A DNA stretch of 64,000 nt from Oceanobacillus profundus (lineage in GTDB: Bacteria > Bacillota > Bacilli > Bacillales > Amphibacillaceae): assembly GCF_003515705.1 (NCBI RefSeq), contig NZ_QWEH01000006.1, positions 1 to 64,000 on the forward strand, written 5' to 3'. Under the pieces are notes generated by a model that saw only the letters and a list, made by a program, of their open reading frames with translations, made no database searches and was not told where the DNA came from. Made by a program: the position numbers and the translations under genes. Positions 29,160 to 40,365 of this stretch are shown here, one piece after another (within the stretch, counting starts at the first letter, position 1; each line of letters opens with the position of its first letter).

Positions 29160-29795
29160 TTATGCTTCTTCTGAATTATTCTGCTCTTTTCCAACTAATT
29201 CTGGTTCAGCAGATTCATCCGGAGCCTGTTCAATATCTTCCATTGTATCAGGTGCTACAATTGTAACAACTGTTGTTTCAGGATCTTCCAAAATCTCAAA
29301 GCTTCCTGTAACTTTTAAATCACCTACTGTTAATCCTTCTCCTAAACCAAGAGAGGAAACATCAACCGTGATTTCTTCCGGAATATCACTAGGCTTTGCA
29401 CGTACCTGTGCTTCATATAACGGTTGCTGTAATACGCCTCCGTCTTTTGAGCCTTGCGCTTCTCCTTCTAATCGAATAGCTACAGCCACGTCCATTTCCT
29501 CCGCCATATTTACAACGTAGAAATCGACGTGAATTAACTGATCATTAATTGGATCCATTTGATATTCGTGTAGCATGACATCGACCGAGCTATCATTTTC
29601 GATATCAAGGGAAATAATTGCGTTTCTACCTTCATCACGAACAGTTTTCAATAACTCGATACTATCCACTGCTACATTCTTTGATTCTTTATTTTTCCCG
29701 TAGACTACTGCTGGAACTTGTCCGCTTAGTCTAATTTCTTTATTTGCTGATTTTTTAAGACTTTCCCGTTTCGCTGCTTTTAATTTTACTGCCAT
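29160..29795 (-). CDS. rplY: Ribosomal protein bL25 / general stress protein Ctc
   Basis: Ctc binds 5S rRNA in the large subunit and is a general stress protein in B. subtilis. The 211-residue protein joins an L25-like domain (1-95, SGQVPAVVYGKNKESKNV) to the TL5 C-terminal domain, with an acidic tail rich in Glu and Asp. I chose the ATG at 29795 behind GGAGG, dropping 21 codons of the open frame that lie in a repeat. Confidence 0.94.
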   Translation of the reverse strand: MAVKLKAAKRESLKKSANKEIRLSGQVPAVVYGKNKESKNVAVDSIELLKTVRDEGRNAIISLDIENDSSVDVMLHEYQMDPINDQLIHVDFYVVNMAEEMDVAVAIRLEGEAQGSKDGGVLQQPLYEAQVRAKPSDIPEEITVDVSSLGLGEGLTVGDLKVTGSFEILEDPETTVVTIVAPDTMEDIEQAPDESAEPELVGKEQNNSEEA

Positions 29796-29819
29796 GTTCA
29801 TCATCCTCCAATTTTTAAT

Positions 29820-29893
29820 CCAGCTCCAGCTCCCAGCGACTAGCGAGACTTCTCTCACCTCAATAGGTCGCTACCCGGTCGCCTCCACCTTCG
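29820..29893. repeat. Repeat family A, short form
   Basis: It contains CCAGCTCCAGCTCCCAGCGA, CTAGCGAGACTTCTCTCACC and CTACCCGGTCGCCTCC, the same order as the copy at 48571. The internal 85-base block of the long form is absent. It lies between rplY and prs. Confidence 0.65.
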
Positions 29894-29986
29894 TTCATAC
29901 TCTATTTCTAAACAAAATATGTGTAAATCACGGAGTTAAAAAACTGTTAGTACAATTAATTCCCGAAATTCGGTCAATCTAAACCA

Positions 29987-30940
29987 TTAATCAAATAAGA
30001 TACTTACAGATTGCAATTCATGCACACGTACGATTGCTTCTCCAATTAACGGTGCGACAGATAAAGCGGTAATTTTGTCACTATGCTTTTCTTCCGGAAG
30101 TGGAATACTATTCGTAATGACAAGCTCTTTGATCTGTGAATTATTAATACGCTCTATTGCAGGTCCAGATAATACAGGGTGTGTACAACAAGCATACACT
30201 TCTTTCGCTCCATTTTCTATTAAAGCGTTCGCAGCAAGTGTAATTGTTCCTGCAGTATCAATAATATCATCAATTAAAATAGCTGTTTTTCCTTCAATGT
30301 TCCCGATAATATTCATGATCTCAGCAACATTTGGACGTGGACGTCTTTTATCAATAATTCCAATTGGAGCTTTTAGACGATCTGCCATTTTACGTGCACG
30401 TGTAACTCCGCCATGATCCGGGGAAACAATAATCACATCTTCTAGTTCTTTCGCTTCAAAGTAATCTGATAAAATTGGAACACCTTGTAAATGATCAATT
30501 GGAATATCAAAGAAACCTTGAATTTGCGGTGCATGTAAGTCAAGCGTAATAACACGATTTGCACCTGCTGTTTCAATTAAGTCTGCAACCAATTTAGCTG
30601 CAATTGGTTCACGTGACCGTGCTTTACGGTCCTGCCTTGCATACCCATAATAAGGCATAACGATATTGATTGATTTTGCTGAAGCACGCTTTAGCGCATC
30701 AATCATGATTAACAGTTCCATAATGTGCTGATTAACGGGAGCGCAAGTGGATTGGATGACATATACGTCACACCCACGAACACTTTCTTCGATATTGATT
30801 TGCACTTCACCATCGCTGAATTTGGATACGGTACATTTTCCTAATGTCGTTCCAATATGGGCAGCAATATCCTGCGCTAATTTAGGGTTGGAGTTCAGCG
30901 ACAATACTTTCAACGATGAATCCTTATAGCTAGATGCCAT
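29987..30940 (-). CDS. prs: Ribose-phosphate pyrophosphokinase
   Basis: The enzyme makes PRPP from ribose 5-phosphate and ATP for purine, pyrimidine, His, Trp and NAD synthesis. The 317-residue protein shows the catalytic flexible loop [18 protein letters not shown], the signature [14 protein letters not shown] and the PRPP-binding loop [14 protein letters not shown]. It follows glmU by 15 bases, so the two are co-transcribed. Confidence 0.98.
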   Translation of the reverse strand: MASSYKDSSLKVLSLNSNPKLAQDIAAHIGTTLGKCTVSKFSDGEVQINIEESVRGCDVYVIQSTCAPVNQHIMELLIMIDALKRASAKSINIVMPYYGYARQDRKARSREPIAAKLVADLIETAGANRVITLDLHAPQIQGFFDIPIDHLQGVPILSDYFEAKELEDVIIVSPDHGGVTRARKMADRLKAPIGIIDKRRPRPNVAEIMNIIGNIEGKTAILIDDIIDTAGTITLAANALIENGAKEVYACCTHPVLSGPAIERINNSQIKELVITNSIPLPEEKHSDKITALSVAPLIGEAIVRVHELQSVSILFD

Positions 30941-30955
30941 GAAATATAACCTCCG

Positions 30956-32335
30956 TTAATCTTTTTTTCTATTTTTTAAATTTGCTACGTAACCGTCTTT
31001 ATTCGTTTGTCTTGCTCTTGCGATAGATAAGGCATCTTCTGGGACGTCATCTGTGATTGTAGATCCTGCGGCAACATAAGATCCTTTTCCTATCGTTACA
31101 GGTGCGATAAGGTTGGAGTTACAACCAATAAATGCGTCATCCTCAATTGTCGTCAAGAACTTGTTTGTTCCATCATAGTTTACTGTTATTGTACCACAAC
31201 CAACGTTCACATTGCTTCCTACATTTGCATCACCAATATAACTTAGGTGCGAAACCTTGCTATTATCACCAAGTGATGTCTTTTTTATTTCTACGAAGTT
31301 ACCTAGTTTTGCATCGTTTCCGATAGTTGAGTCTGGCCTTATATGTGCGAATGGGCCAATGTTAACACGATCTCCAATTCTGCTTTCGTTTGCTACACTG
31401 TGTTTAACAACCGTACTTTCTCCAATATAACAATTGTTAACCTCACTATTTGGTCCAATTTCTGCATTTGCTTTAATCGTCGTCGTTCCTTTTAAAACTG
31501 TTCCGGGGTGAATGATAGCGTCAGATTCAATCACAACATCTGGCTCAATGTATGTATTATCTGGGTCGATAATCGCGACACCATTTCGCATATGCATTTC
31601 ATTAATACGCTTTTTCATTGTCTTTTCTGCTTGTGCAAGTGCAACTCGATCATTAATCCCTAATGTTTCATCAAAATCTGGCGTTAAATAAGCGCTAATT
31701 TTCTGGCCTTTATTTCGCAGAATTTCGATGACATCCGGCAAATAATACTCACCTTGCGCATTATCATTGGAAACCTCTTGTAATGCAGCAAAAAGCGCCT
31801 CATTATCAAAACAGTAGGTTCCAGTATTGATTTCGTTAACAAGAAGCTCTGATTCAGTTGCGTCCTTGTGCTCGACAATTCGTTCTACTTCGCTTGATTC
31901 ATTGCGAATAACCCTGCCATAACCTGCCGGATTTTCTGTCTTAGCTGTCAAAATTGTTGCGCTGGCACCTTGCTGTTCATGATAGGCGAATAATGCTTGG
32001 TAGGTCTCTCCCGTGATTAAAGGCGTGTCACCACAAGCAACAATAGTTGTACCTTGTTTTGTTTTAAGCAAATCCTCCGCTTGCAACACCGCATGGCCTG
32101 TACCTAACTGCTCTTCTTGTATAACAAATTCACTGACGTTCCCAATTTGCTCTTTTACCTGTTCAGCGCCAAAGCCAACAATAGTTATCATTTTATCTAA
32201 ATGTACGGTATTTAACTGATCTATTACATGCTTTACCATCGGACGTCCAGCGACAGGGTGCAACACTTTATAAAGCTTTGATTTCATTCTCGTTCCTTGC
32301 CCTGCCGCCAGAATAACAGCATAACGATTATTCAT
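30956..32335 (-). CDS. glmU: Bifunctional GlcNAc-1-P uridyltransferase / acetyltransferase
   Basis: GlmU (GcaD) makes UDP-N-acetylglucosamine for peptidoglycan. The N-terminal nucleotidyltransferase has [19 protein letters not shown] (residues 10-28); the C-terminal half is a left-handed beta-helix of hexapeptide repeats (from about residue 250). The length, 459 residues, is standard. GGAGG precedes the ATG. It is followed by prs. Confidence 0.98.
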   Translation of the reverse strand: MNNRYAVILAAGQGTRMKSKLYKVLHPVAGRPMVKHVIDQLNTVHLDKMITIVGFGAEQVKEQIGNVSEFVIQEEQLGTGHAVLQAEDLLKTKQGTTIVACGDTPLITGETYQALFAYHEQQGASATILTAKTENPAGYGRVIRNESSEVERIVEHKDATESELLVNEINTGTYCFDNEALFAALQEVSNDNAQGEYYLPDVIEILRNKGQKISAYLTPDFDETLGINDRVALAQAEKTMKKRINEMHMRNGVAIIDPDNTYIEPDVVIESDAIIHPGTVLKGTTTIKANAEIGPNSEVNNCYIGESTVVKHSVANESRIGDRVNIGPFAHIRPDSTIGNDAKLGNFVEIKKTSLGDNSKVSHLSYIGDANVGSNVNVGCGTITVNYDGTNKFLTTIEDDAFIGCNSNLIAPVTIGKGSYVAAGSTITDDVPEDALSIARARQTNKDGYVANLKNRKKD

Positions 32336-32422
32336 AAGGTAACCTCCAGGTTTTCTAATTATCCATTTTAAAATATATCGTAAAAAACGTTTGATTTCAA
32401 CAGGTTAGGGGGAGGAAATCAT

Positions 32423-32548
32423 ATGAAACAGAGCTATTCAACCTATGTTGATTTCACTAATTTGGTTTGTTTTGAATCAGGGGAGATATTTTTTATATAC
32501 GGAGAGCTTTTTTATATAAGGCGTATTCAGTCCTTCTGCCAATTGTAA
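32423..32548 (+). CDS. Candidate small protein of unknown function, opposite strand
   Basis: A 41-codon frame starts with ATG after a very strong site, GGGGGAGGAAAT at eight bases. It encodes a protein with an aromatic and hydrophobic centre (EIFFIYGELFYIRR). It is convergent to nothing and divergent from glmU. No clear promoter is visible, and I recognise no family, so it may be a chance frame. Outside it the glmU-spoVG gap (32336-32657) holds the spoVG terminator. Confidence 0.3.
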   Translation: MKQSYSTYVDFTNLVCFESGEIFFIYGELFYIRRIQSFCQL

Positions 32549-32602
32549 TAAAAAATATGACAGGTATATTTCGGAATATATTACCAGTTAGCTTACCACA
32601 AA

Positions 32603-32640
32603 GAAAAAAGGCTAACCTAGAACAGATTAGACCCCTTTTT
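32603..32640 (-). terminator. spoVG terminator
   Basis: The minus strand forms AAAGGGGTCTAA ... TTAGCCTTTTTT, an imperfect stem with a T-tail between spoVG and glmU. Confidence 0.65.
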
Positions 32641-32657
32641 AATATAGTCATGACGAT

Positions 32658-32948
32658 TTAGGAAGCTCCCGCCTCTTCGTATTTAACTTCACTTTCTCCT
32701 GCCCGGCGATATTCTTCCAGCACCGCATCTTGAATTTTAGAACGAGTACCAGAGTTTATCGGGTGTGCAATATCGCGAAATTCCCCATCAGGAGTTCTTT
32801 TAGATGGCATTGCCACAAACAACCCGTTATTTCCATCAATGACACGGATATCGTGAACAACAAATTCCTGATCTAACGTGATAGATGCAATTGCTCGCAT
32901 TCTGCCCTCTGTATTAACGCGGCGTAATCTAACGTCTGTTACTTCCAT
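32658..32948 (-). CDS. spoVG: SpoVG regulator
   Basis: SpoVG is a small nucleic-acid-binding regulator affecting sporulation, septation and cell-surface genes. The 96-residue protein has the family core [20 protein letters not shown] and the motif [17 protein letters not shown]. It has its own promoter and terminator. The yabJ gene that precedes spoVG in B. subtilis is absent. Confidence 0.97.
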   Translation of the reverse strand: MEVTDVRLRRVNTEGRMRAIASITLDQEFVVHDIRVIDGNNGLFVAMPSKRTPDGEFRDIAHPINSGTRSKIQDAVLEEYRRAGESEVKYEEAGAS

Positions 32949-32989
32949 GATGTTTCACCACCTTTTCCCATTTGAACTTACTGTAACTA

Positions 32990-33014
32990 GTTCAACAAAA
33001 GAATTTAAAATCCT
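32990..33014 (-). promoter_or_regulatory. Candidate sigma-H promoter of spoVG
   Basis: The minus strand reads AGGATTT (33008-33014), about 14 bases, then GAAC near 32990, fitting the sigma-H pattern (AGGAWWT / GAATW) with one mismatch. In B. subtilis spoVG is the classic sigma-H gene repressed by AbrB. The A/T-rich DNA upstream is consistent with AbrB binding. Confidence 0.5.
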
Positions 33015-33108
33015 GCTTAAAATATAAAAAAAGTTAAATATTTTAAATATAGGATGTTTTTTTAGAAAAAGGTGGAGTCATTCATAAATTGCCATCTTTC
33101 AATCGGGA

Positions 33109-33939
33109 TCATTCAAAATTGGTGAGATCTTCCACAAAATTCCCTGCTTGAATTTCAATCGTATGATGTCGCATATCTACATTTGATATTTTAACAAGTG
33201 ATGTGTAATGATCGACAATTCGTTCTTCTTCTTCGTCGTCTGCTTCTGCAAGTACACCAATCGCTTGAACATGGGCATCAAACTCAGATAACAGATTAAT
33301 CATACCTGTAATTGTTCCGCCAGCTTTCATGAAGTCATCGATGATGCAAACATTTGCCCCTTCTTCCAGACTGCGTTTTGGTAAGACCATTGTTTGTATT
33401 TTCCTAGACGAACCAGATACATAGTTAATACTAACCGATGATCCTTCTGTCACCTTGGGGTCCCTTCTTGCAATGACTACTGGTACATTCAAGAAAGATG
33501 CAACAGCATATGCCAAAGGAATCCCTTTCGTTGCTACTGTTACAATCACATCAATATCCATTTTGGAAAACTTCGAAGCAAATACACGACCGATTTCTCT
33601 GACGGTCTGTGGGTCACCAAGTAAATCGCTCATGTAAAGGTATCCCCCTGGCAATATTCTGCTCGGGTCTTCTAATTTTTTTCGTAACTCCTCAATAAAT
33701 TGCATATTATTTTCCTGCGAATATTCAGGGATATACTTCACCCCTCCACCAGCACCAGTGGATCGTTGCAGATATCCCATGCCTTGACTTTGAAAAACAG
33801 CATGTATTATATCTAAATCTTCGCTAATAGAAGACTTCGTTGTATCACATAACCTTACAAAATAAGGTAATTGTATATGTTTCCGTGGGTTCTCCAGAAA
33901 GAAATCAGTCAAAACAACTAACCGGTTACTTCTTTTCAT
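33109..33939 (-). CDS. purR: Purine operon repressor PurR
   Basis: PurR represses purine synthesis and salvage genes; PRPP lifts the repression. The 276-residue protein joins a winged-helix DNA-binding domain (1-75) to a phosphoribosyltransferase-like domain with PRPP motif VCIIDDFMKAGGT (about residues 200-212). I chose the ATG at 33939 six bases after GAGGT; a GTG two codons earlier is possible. It lies between ispE and spoVG. Confidence 0.96.
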   Translation of the reverse strand: MKRSNRLVVLTDFFLENPRKHIQLPYFVRLCDTTKSSISEDLDIIHAVFQSQGMGYLQRSTGAGGGVKYIPEYSQENNMQFIEELRKKLEDPSRILPGGYLYMSDLLGDPQTVREIGRVFASKFSKMDIDVIVTVATKGIPLAYAVASFLNVPVVIARRDPKVTEGSSVSINYVSGSSRKIQTMVLPKRSLEEGANVCIIDDFMKAGGTITGMINLLSEFDAHVQAIGVLAEADDEEEERIVDHYTSLVKISNVDMRHHTIEIQAGNFVEDLTNFE

Positions 33940-34004
33940 TTTCACACCTCAAAACCGTATATTTAATTAATAATATACCATTTTCATACGTTTTTTGGCA
34001 ATAT

Positions 34005-34859
34005 TTACCCTAATAATCGAACAAGGTAAACCTCGTCGCAAAATCCGCGCATTCCGTTATAGATTCGCTTTGCTTTACTTTGGTGCTCAACCAATCCGTA
34101 AATCGTAGGTCCACTCCCGCTCATTAAAACACCAGCAGCACCTGCTTGAATCATTGTTTCTTTAATACGTTCCACCTCTGGATGGAGCTTAAACGTAACA
34201 GATTCTAAGGAGTTGCCAATATGCCTGCAAAGGTTATTGAAATCCTGCTTTTCGATTGCATGCAGGATTTGATTTGTATTAGGATGGGTAAGTTTGTCCA
34301 CGTTCACTTGGCCAAAAATTGTCTTCGTCGATACACCAATATCCGGCTTTGCTAATACTACCCAACAAGGGGGTGGAGAAGGTAGCTTTTCGATTTTTTC
34401 TCCATAACCTCGCGCAATTGCGGTGTTACCATAGATACAAAACGCCACATCCGCACCAATTGTAGAGCCAAGCTTTGCCAACTCATCGAGTGAGATGTCT
34501 AATGACCATAATCGATTGAGCCCTCTGAGTACTGCTGCCGCATCTGTACTCCCCCCGCCAAGACCTGCTGACACTGGTATATGTTTTTCCATATTAATAT
34601 GGACACCTGTCTTAATTCCATAGGTATCTTTAAAAGCACGTGCGGCCTTATATGCCAAGTTCCGTTCATCATTTGGTACATACCTGCTTTCAAGAGCTAT
34701 CACAATTTTATCCTCTTCCAAAGCATACAATTCAATGCGATCAGCTAAATCAATCGTCGTCATAATCATTTCTACATCATGATACCCATCCGTTCGTTTT
34801 CTTAATACATCAAGGGATAAATTAATTTTTGCAGGAGCTTTTTCCAATATTATTGTCAT
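34005..34859 (-). CDS. ispE: 4-diphosphocytidyl-2-C-methyl-D-erythritol kinase
   Basis: IspE is the fourth enzyme of the MEP isoprenoid route. The 284-residue GHMP kinase has the N-terminal [13 protein letters not shown], the ATP-binding loop [20 protein letters not shown] and the C-terminal GSGPTIYG motif. I chose the ATG at 34859; the open frame starts at a GTG three codons earlier. It lies downstream of sspF. Confidence 0.97.
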   Translation of the reverse strand: MTIILEKAPAKINLSLDVLRKRTDGYHDVEMIMTTIDLADRIELYALEEDKIVIALESRYVPNDERNLAYKAARAFKDTYGIKTGVHINMEKHIPVSAGLGGGSTDAAAVLRGLNRLWSLDISLDELAKLGSTIGADVAFCIYGNTAIARGYGEKIEKLPSPPPCWVVLAKPDIGVSTKTIFGQVNVDKLTHPNTNQILHAIEKQDFNNLCRHIGNSLESVTFKLHPEVERIKETMIQAGAAGVLMSGSGPTIYGLVEHQSKAKRIYNGMRGFCDEVYLVRLLG

Positions 34860-35049
34860 TAACGTCACCTACCTTGCCACGTACTAAAAAATATAAATAA
34901 TTGTACCATATTAAAAAAGCATAGGCGACCAGATTGAAGTTAGGTCAAGTTTTGAAAGGCATGTGAAAGGGTGAAGATTGAGTGCAAATGGTTTTCACTT
35001 CCTAAAAAACGGTCGACTTTTTAACTAAATATGAAAAGAAGCAAACCCC

Positions 35050-35229
35050 TTAGGATTTGCCCCTTTGCATTTGCTGCTCGGCTATTTCAATTGCGCGTTT
35101 CACCATATTACCTGCATCACGCGCTTTAATGCCACCCCAGCCCTCTTGTTGGACAGTGTCGTAAAACCCTAACTCCTTAGCAATTTCTTCTTTCAACTGG
35201 TCTGACATCATTCCTCTACGTCTTCCCAC
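35050..35229 (-). CDS. sspF: Alpha/beta-type small acid-soluble spore protein SspF
   Basis: SspF binds and protects DNA in the dormant spore. The protein of about 59 residues begins [20 protein letters not shown] and ends with [20 protein letters not shown], close to B. subtilis SspF. I chose the GTG at 35229 because it gives the family's start and length; the in-frame ATG seven codons upstream lacks a convincing ribosome site. It lies between veg and ispE. Confidence 0.92.
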   Translation of the reverse strand: MGRRRGMMSDQLKEEIAKELGFYDTVQQEGWGGIKARDAGNMVKRAIEIAEQQMQRGKS

Positions 35230-35352
35230 GAAAGAACAGCCCCTTTCCATTTTAAGTTAGTTTACCCTTACGACATGCTTAGTTTATGTCTATATGCTAA
35301 ATCAAAACGAGTAAGAAGTATGAAACAATGGAAAGTTACACCTTTTAGGACA

Positions 35353-35397
35353 AAAGCAGAAGTGCCTAATTAGTGGTGTACAGACTAGCCCGCACTT
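35353..35397. repeat. Repeat family A, degenerate end
   Basis: AAAAGCAGAAGTGCCTAATT followed by GTGGTGTACAGACT resembles the inverted family A terminus (AAAAGCGGAAGCGCCCGG). It is decayed. It lies between sspF and veg, a gap of about 220 bases without genes. Confidence 0.4.
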
Positions 35398-35448
35398 TGG
35401 AATTTTGGCAGCTAAAAACACCGATTAAATTTCACACTTTTTTCCAAT

Positions 35449-35476
35449 AAAAAACAGCAGACAACTGTCTACTGTT
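35449..35476 (-). terminator. veg terminator
   Basis: AACAGTAGACAGT / TGTCTGCTGTT with six T residues on the minus strand. The TAG stop codon of veg lies inside the left arm, so termination and stop overlap. Confidence 0.8.
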
Positions 35477-35735
35477 CCATTAATAACGCTTTATTCCGTT
35501 CATCTAAAAATTTTAATTCTACCGTCTCTGTCAATATGTCTGCATAGCTGTATGAAACACGTTCGAATGCATTTTCGTCTTGGTCAAGCTCAACAATGAA
35601 GACTGAAGGATACGTCTCTGCAAGTACTCCCGATCGTATCACCGTTTTCCTTCTCCCTCCATTGGCTTTTAATTTCAACCGCTTTCCAACATGGCATTCA
35701 AGACCTTGCTTAATTTCGATTAATGTTTTAGCCAC
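35469..35735 (-). CDS. veg: Veg protein
   Basis: Veg is a conserved small protein linked to biofilm formation in B. subtilis; its biochemistry is unsettled. The 88-residue sequence has the highly conserved core [19 protein letters not shown] and [19 protein letters not shown] chose the GTG at 35735, which gives the family start VAKTL after AGGTGG. It is monocistronic, with promoter and terminator close by. Confidence 0.95.
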   Translation of the reverse strand: MAKTLIEIKQGLECHVGKRLKLKANGGRRKTVIRSGVLAETYPSVFIVELDQDENAFERVSYSYADILTETVELKFLDERNKALLMEQ

Positions 35736-35799
35736 TACACTCCACCTCACTAGTTAATAGTGTAACATAAACTTGTCCGACAGTCAAACAAAACTTAAT

Positions 35800-35829
35800 A
35801 TTATATCAGTAAGTCTTTTTACCTGTCAA
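35800..35829 (-). promoter_or_regulatory. veg promoter
   Basis: TTGACA (35824-35829), 18 bases, TATAAT (35800-35805) is a consensus sigma-A promoter. A second match closer to the gene (TTGACT, 17 bases, TACACT) may be a tandem promoter. Strong veg promoters are a known trait in Bacillus. Confidence 0.8.
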
Positions 35830-35978
35830 CAATAATTTTTGTCTATTTCTTATATTATTTGCATATGTTAACAATTTATGTATAATTTTGCCGAAAATTT
35901 TTATCGAACTTTAGCATAAATTTAAATACACCATTTCGCGGTGCTAAATTCCTTTTGAATACTCACCCCTTACTATAA

Positions 35979-36056
35979 AAGCAGAAGCGTCCAGTTAGCG
36001 ATGTACCGAGGTGAGAGAAGTCCCCTGCAGATTGAACGCTTCTTGGACGCGGATGG
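35979..36056. repeat. Repeat family A relic
   Basis: AAAAGCAGAAGCGTCCAGTT followed by AGCGATGTACCGAGGTGAGA matches the inverted family A short form, then diverges. It lies in the veg-yabG gap (35736-36107), which otherwise carries the veg promoters. Confidence 0.5.
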
Positions 36057-36107
36057 CATTACAGTATTTTTTTTAGTTATCTTTGTTTAGAAAGGACAGC
36101 AATATTC

Positions 36108-36980
36108 TTATTCCTCATCCTCACCATTTTCTAAATAAGGCAAACCTGTACGAAGTAGACCTCTCGTCTCCACTCCACCCATTCCTTTTTCCCCCGTCAT
36201 CGTGTTGCGTAATGCATCCCATACGCTAACACTCTCCATAAATGGGGTATAGGCTATTTTAGCCGCAATATAAACAGGGTCTAATGCATGAATATTTACC
36301 CTTAATGGAGAGCTGGCATAATTGGCTCCAGCACGTATAAGTGATTCAAAATGTGATTGGCAAGCACCTGCAAAGATAACAAGCTGGTCTAAATTAGAGC
36401 TTTTCCTCCTTGCCTCTCGTACAGTTTCGGCAAAATATTTAGAATGACGATAGGCTCGTAAGTCATTTTTAAATCCTTTATTTTTTGAATAAGCATCATG
36501 CCCTGTAATAACGATAATATCCGGTCCTATTCTTTCTACTAAGCCGCCAATCTCATCCGGCATTTCTTTCTCATTTAAATGAACTCCATGCACCTGTAGC
36601 CCAATGCGCTGGTACAGGGAAATACATTTTCTTAAGTACATCGGGTCTCCATCTAAATGGAGGACCTTTGCAGGGAGCTGAAAAAATTTGGCATTATTCA
36701 AATAACCATCCGTTGAATGGTACATTCTTTTTTCCTTCATCAACTGATAATCCTGACGAAATAATCGATAGGAAAATTCTTCTTTCTCCTTTTCCTTCTG
36801 TTGCCGCCTTTCTACATCCTGACGCTTTGCTACAACAAGATCATGAAGTGGAGCATCTACCTCAAGTCGCATTTCTGCACCATGTAGAATTGCTGTGTTT
36901 TTATTTATTGCGGCTACACGGAATAGCAGGTCATGCTGATAGGAACTACGTGTAACAAGTTCTCCAATAGTTATGCCCAT
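36108..36980 (-). CDS. yabG: Sporulation-specific protease YabG
   Basis: YabG is a mother-cell protease that processes spore coat proteins such as SpoIVA and SafA. The 290-residue protein belongs to peptidase family U57; the conserved core includes GPDIIVITGHDAYSKNKG and VIFAGACQSHFESLIRAGAN, with likely catalytic His and Cys. AGAGGTGG precedes the ATG. It lies between ksgA and veg as in B. subtilis. Confidence 0.94.
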   Translation of the reverse strand: MGITIGELVTRSSYQHDLLFRVAAINKNTAILHGAEMRLEVDAPLHDLVVAKRQDVERRQQKEKEKEEFSYRLFRQDYQLMKEKRMYHSTDGYLNNAKFFQLPAKVLHLDGDPMYLRKCISLYQRIGLQVHGVHLNEKEMPDEIGGLVERIGPDIIVITGHDAYSKNKGFKNDLRAYRHSKYFAETVREARRKSSNLDQLVIFAGACQSHFESLIRAGANYASSPLRVNIHALDPVYIAAKIAYTPFMESVSVWDALRNTMTGEKGMGGVETRGLLRTGLPYLENGEDEE

Positions 36981-37193
36981 ATATCCACCTCTTAGCCTTC
37001 GGTTATTCTATAGACTATGTGATGGCCTAGAAGCCTGTGCTTAGAAATATCAGGCATGGGCGTTCATGAAAATTTAAAAAGGAAGAATCCCTACATAAAT
37101 ACACTTCGTAAGGACCTGAGGAAATCTGGGGAGCTCGTGGACGTTAGAAAACAAAGATAAATGATAGAGAAGATTTAAATTTTTTTATTTGTC

Positions 37194-37233
37194 AAAAAAG
37201 CTATTGTCACAGCAATACAACAATAGCTTTTTT
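37194..37233 (-). terminator. ksgA terminator
   Basis: An AAAAAAGCTATTGT / ACAATAGCTTTTTT inverted repeat directly follows the ksgA stop codon. It works in both directions. Confidence 0.85.
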
Positions 37234-37236
37234 GCA

Positions 37237-38671
<1,435 letters not shown>

Positions 38672-38700
38672 TCGATTTCCTCCACTGCTTTATCTTTATA

Positions 38701-38758
38701 CGGTTCTAAAAATGTTAGATGACCGGAGTATTTTAAGCAAAAATACTGGACTTTTTAA
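38701..38758. repeat. Repeat family B, degenerate copy
   Basis: GGTTCTAAAAATG on the left and GGACTTTTTAAGCACCTTC on the right recall family B ends, with decay. It lies between the yabE terminator and rnmV. Confidence 0.35.
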
Positions 38759-38771
38759 GCACCTTCTATAA

Positions 38772-38816
38772 TAAAATAATGCTCTTACCATTTTAGCATG
38801 ATAAGAGCATTTTATT
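38772..38816 (-). terminator. yabE terminator
   Basis: The stem ATGCTCTTA / TAAGAGCAT, with complementary loop-side bases, and flanking A/T runs lies between yabE and rnmV. Confidence 0.7.
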
Positions 38817-38889
38817 CTATCGTTTATAAAGTGAAACTTCACAGTAGAGATTACAACAAACCTTCATAGTATGATAAAAACGTATCTTA

Positions 38890-40107
38890 TTAATTCAACA
38901 CCTTAACTTGAACGGTTTTCACTCCCCATGAATAAGCATCAGATTTGGATGGTACATGGACATCGATGCGATTTCCTTTTATATTCCCGCCTGTATCACC
39001 TGCAATTGCTTCTCCATAGCCTTCAACCCATACCTTCGATCCAAGTGGAATTACATTCGGGTCCACAGCAATTACTTTCATATTCGGATTAGCTCCCAAA
39101 TTAATTCCTGTAGCTGTTACACCTGAACATCCACCACATTCTGACGTAAATGCACTTGCTGTCACTGTTATTGTTTCCCCGTCTTGACTACTGTCCTTTG
39201 GTGTTTCATTAGCAAGTGTAACAAGATTTGACTCCTGGACTTCTTCCTTTGTACCAACTGCTACCACACGCGTAACACTTTCTTCTTTTACATCTTCACT
39301 AACTAATTCACGGCTTACTTCCTCACCGTTTTCCTTGGTTACTTTAAAACGCTTTGTAACCGTGCCTTCTTCACCTTCTGAAATAACCTTCTCTTCCCCT
39401 TTTAAAAGCGAGCTATCTTGACGTTCTTCTATGTCAAATGCGATGGTTTCTGTAACTTCTTCATCTTCGATAGCTACACGTACAATGGCAATCGTTTTCC
39501 CTTTGGTTACTTCTTCATCAAGCGCTGGGGTGATTCGATCATCCGTGTCTTTTTCATAGTCTACATCAGCTTCCTTTAGCAGATCGTTTACTGTTCCACC
39601 TGTTGTCCAGACTTTTTTCTTTTCGCCGCCGTCATTGATAGTTACCTGATATGCCTTCTCAACCTCGATATGTAAGCCATCTTCCGTTACCTCTGCTGGC
39701 TGATGAGATATTTCATCACGTTCTTGGAAAGATAAATCTTGTTCACTTAGGAAATCTTCAATTGTATCTGCAGTTGTATAATAAACCTGTTCTTTACCAT
39801 CAATACTTACTGTAATTTGCTTTGCAGTCTTATACGTTATTTCCATTCCATCTTCAATGGATTCTGTCTCATCATGAGATAAGAAATCGTACGTTCCAAC
39901 AGTTATTCCTAGTTCTTGAAGCAAGTCTCCAACTGTATTTGAGTTTGTGCTGATTGTTTGTATTTCTCCGTTGTCTGTCATTACTACTTCAGCTTTCGTT
40001 GCTTCCACTAGTACAAACACTGAAAATAAAACAAGTGCTAAAACACCAATACTTGAAATAACCAGCTTCTTTTTCGATGCCGGCAAAAGCTTATGAACTA
40101 ATTCCAT
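38890..40107 (-). CDS. yabE: Secreted G5/3D-domain cell-wall protein (YabE)
   Basis: This is an exported, probable cell-wall-lytic protein of the Rpf/Sps type. The 405 residues show an N-terminal membrane segment (about 15-35), three DUF348 repeats (each with TVGDLL / TIEDFL / TVNDLL), a G5 domain (about 205-285), and a C-terminal 3D domain (about 310-400) with the three aspartates (AVDPNVIPLGS, GDTGG, IDVH). In B. subtilis it is controlled by an antisense RNA; no such RNA could be assigned here. Confidence 0.92.
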   Translation of the reverse strand: MELVHKLLPASKKKLVISSIGVLALVLFSVFVLVEATKAEVVMTDNGEIQTISTNSNTVGDLLQELGITVGTYDFLSHDETESIEDGMEITYKTAKQITVSIDGKEQVYYTTADTIEDFLSEQDLSFQERDEISHQPAEVTEDGLHIEVEKAYQVTINDGGEKKKVWTTGGTVNDLLKEADVDYEKDTDDRITPALDEEVTKGKTIAIVRVAIEDEEVTETIAFDIEERQDSSLLKGEEKVISEGEEGTVTKRFKVTKENGEEVSRELVSEDVKEESVTRVVAVGTKEEVQESNLVTLANETPKDSSQDGETITVTASAFTSECGGCSGVTATGINLGANPNMKVIAVDPNVIPLGSKVWVEGYGEAIAGDTGGNIKGNRIDVHVPSKSDAYSWGVKTVQVKVLN

Positions 40108-40282
40108 GTGCCTGCCCCCTTATTCCCAATTGATTATATAAACAGAGAGTGGCAAAGTCAAAGCCACTGGGGTTACGATTCATTTACAGTTATATTACGC
40201 ATTTTTTATTTTCTATGGAATTGAGTCTACAAAAACAAATTTAACCTTGATAAATCAATGTTATTCTATGTTACATAATTGA

Positions 40283-40322
40283 AATAAAAGGGAGACTGCT
40301 AGCGTTATCAGTCTCCTTTTTC
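40283..40322 (-). terminator. tatD terminator
   Basis: GGAGACTG / CAGTCTCC with a T-rich tail on both strands lies between tatD and yabE. Confidence 0.8.
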
Positions 40323-40365
40323 CTTCCATATTTAGGGCGTATTGTTACATAAAATTACTGTTATT

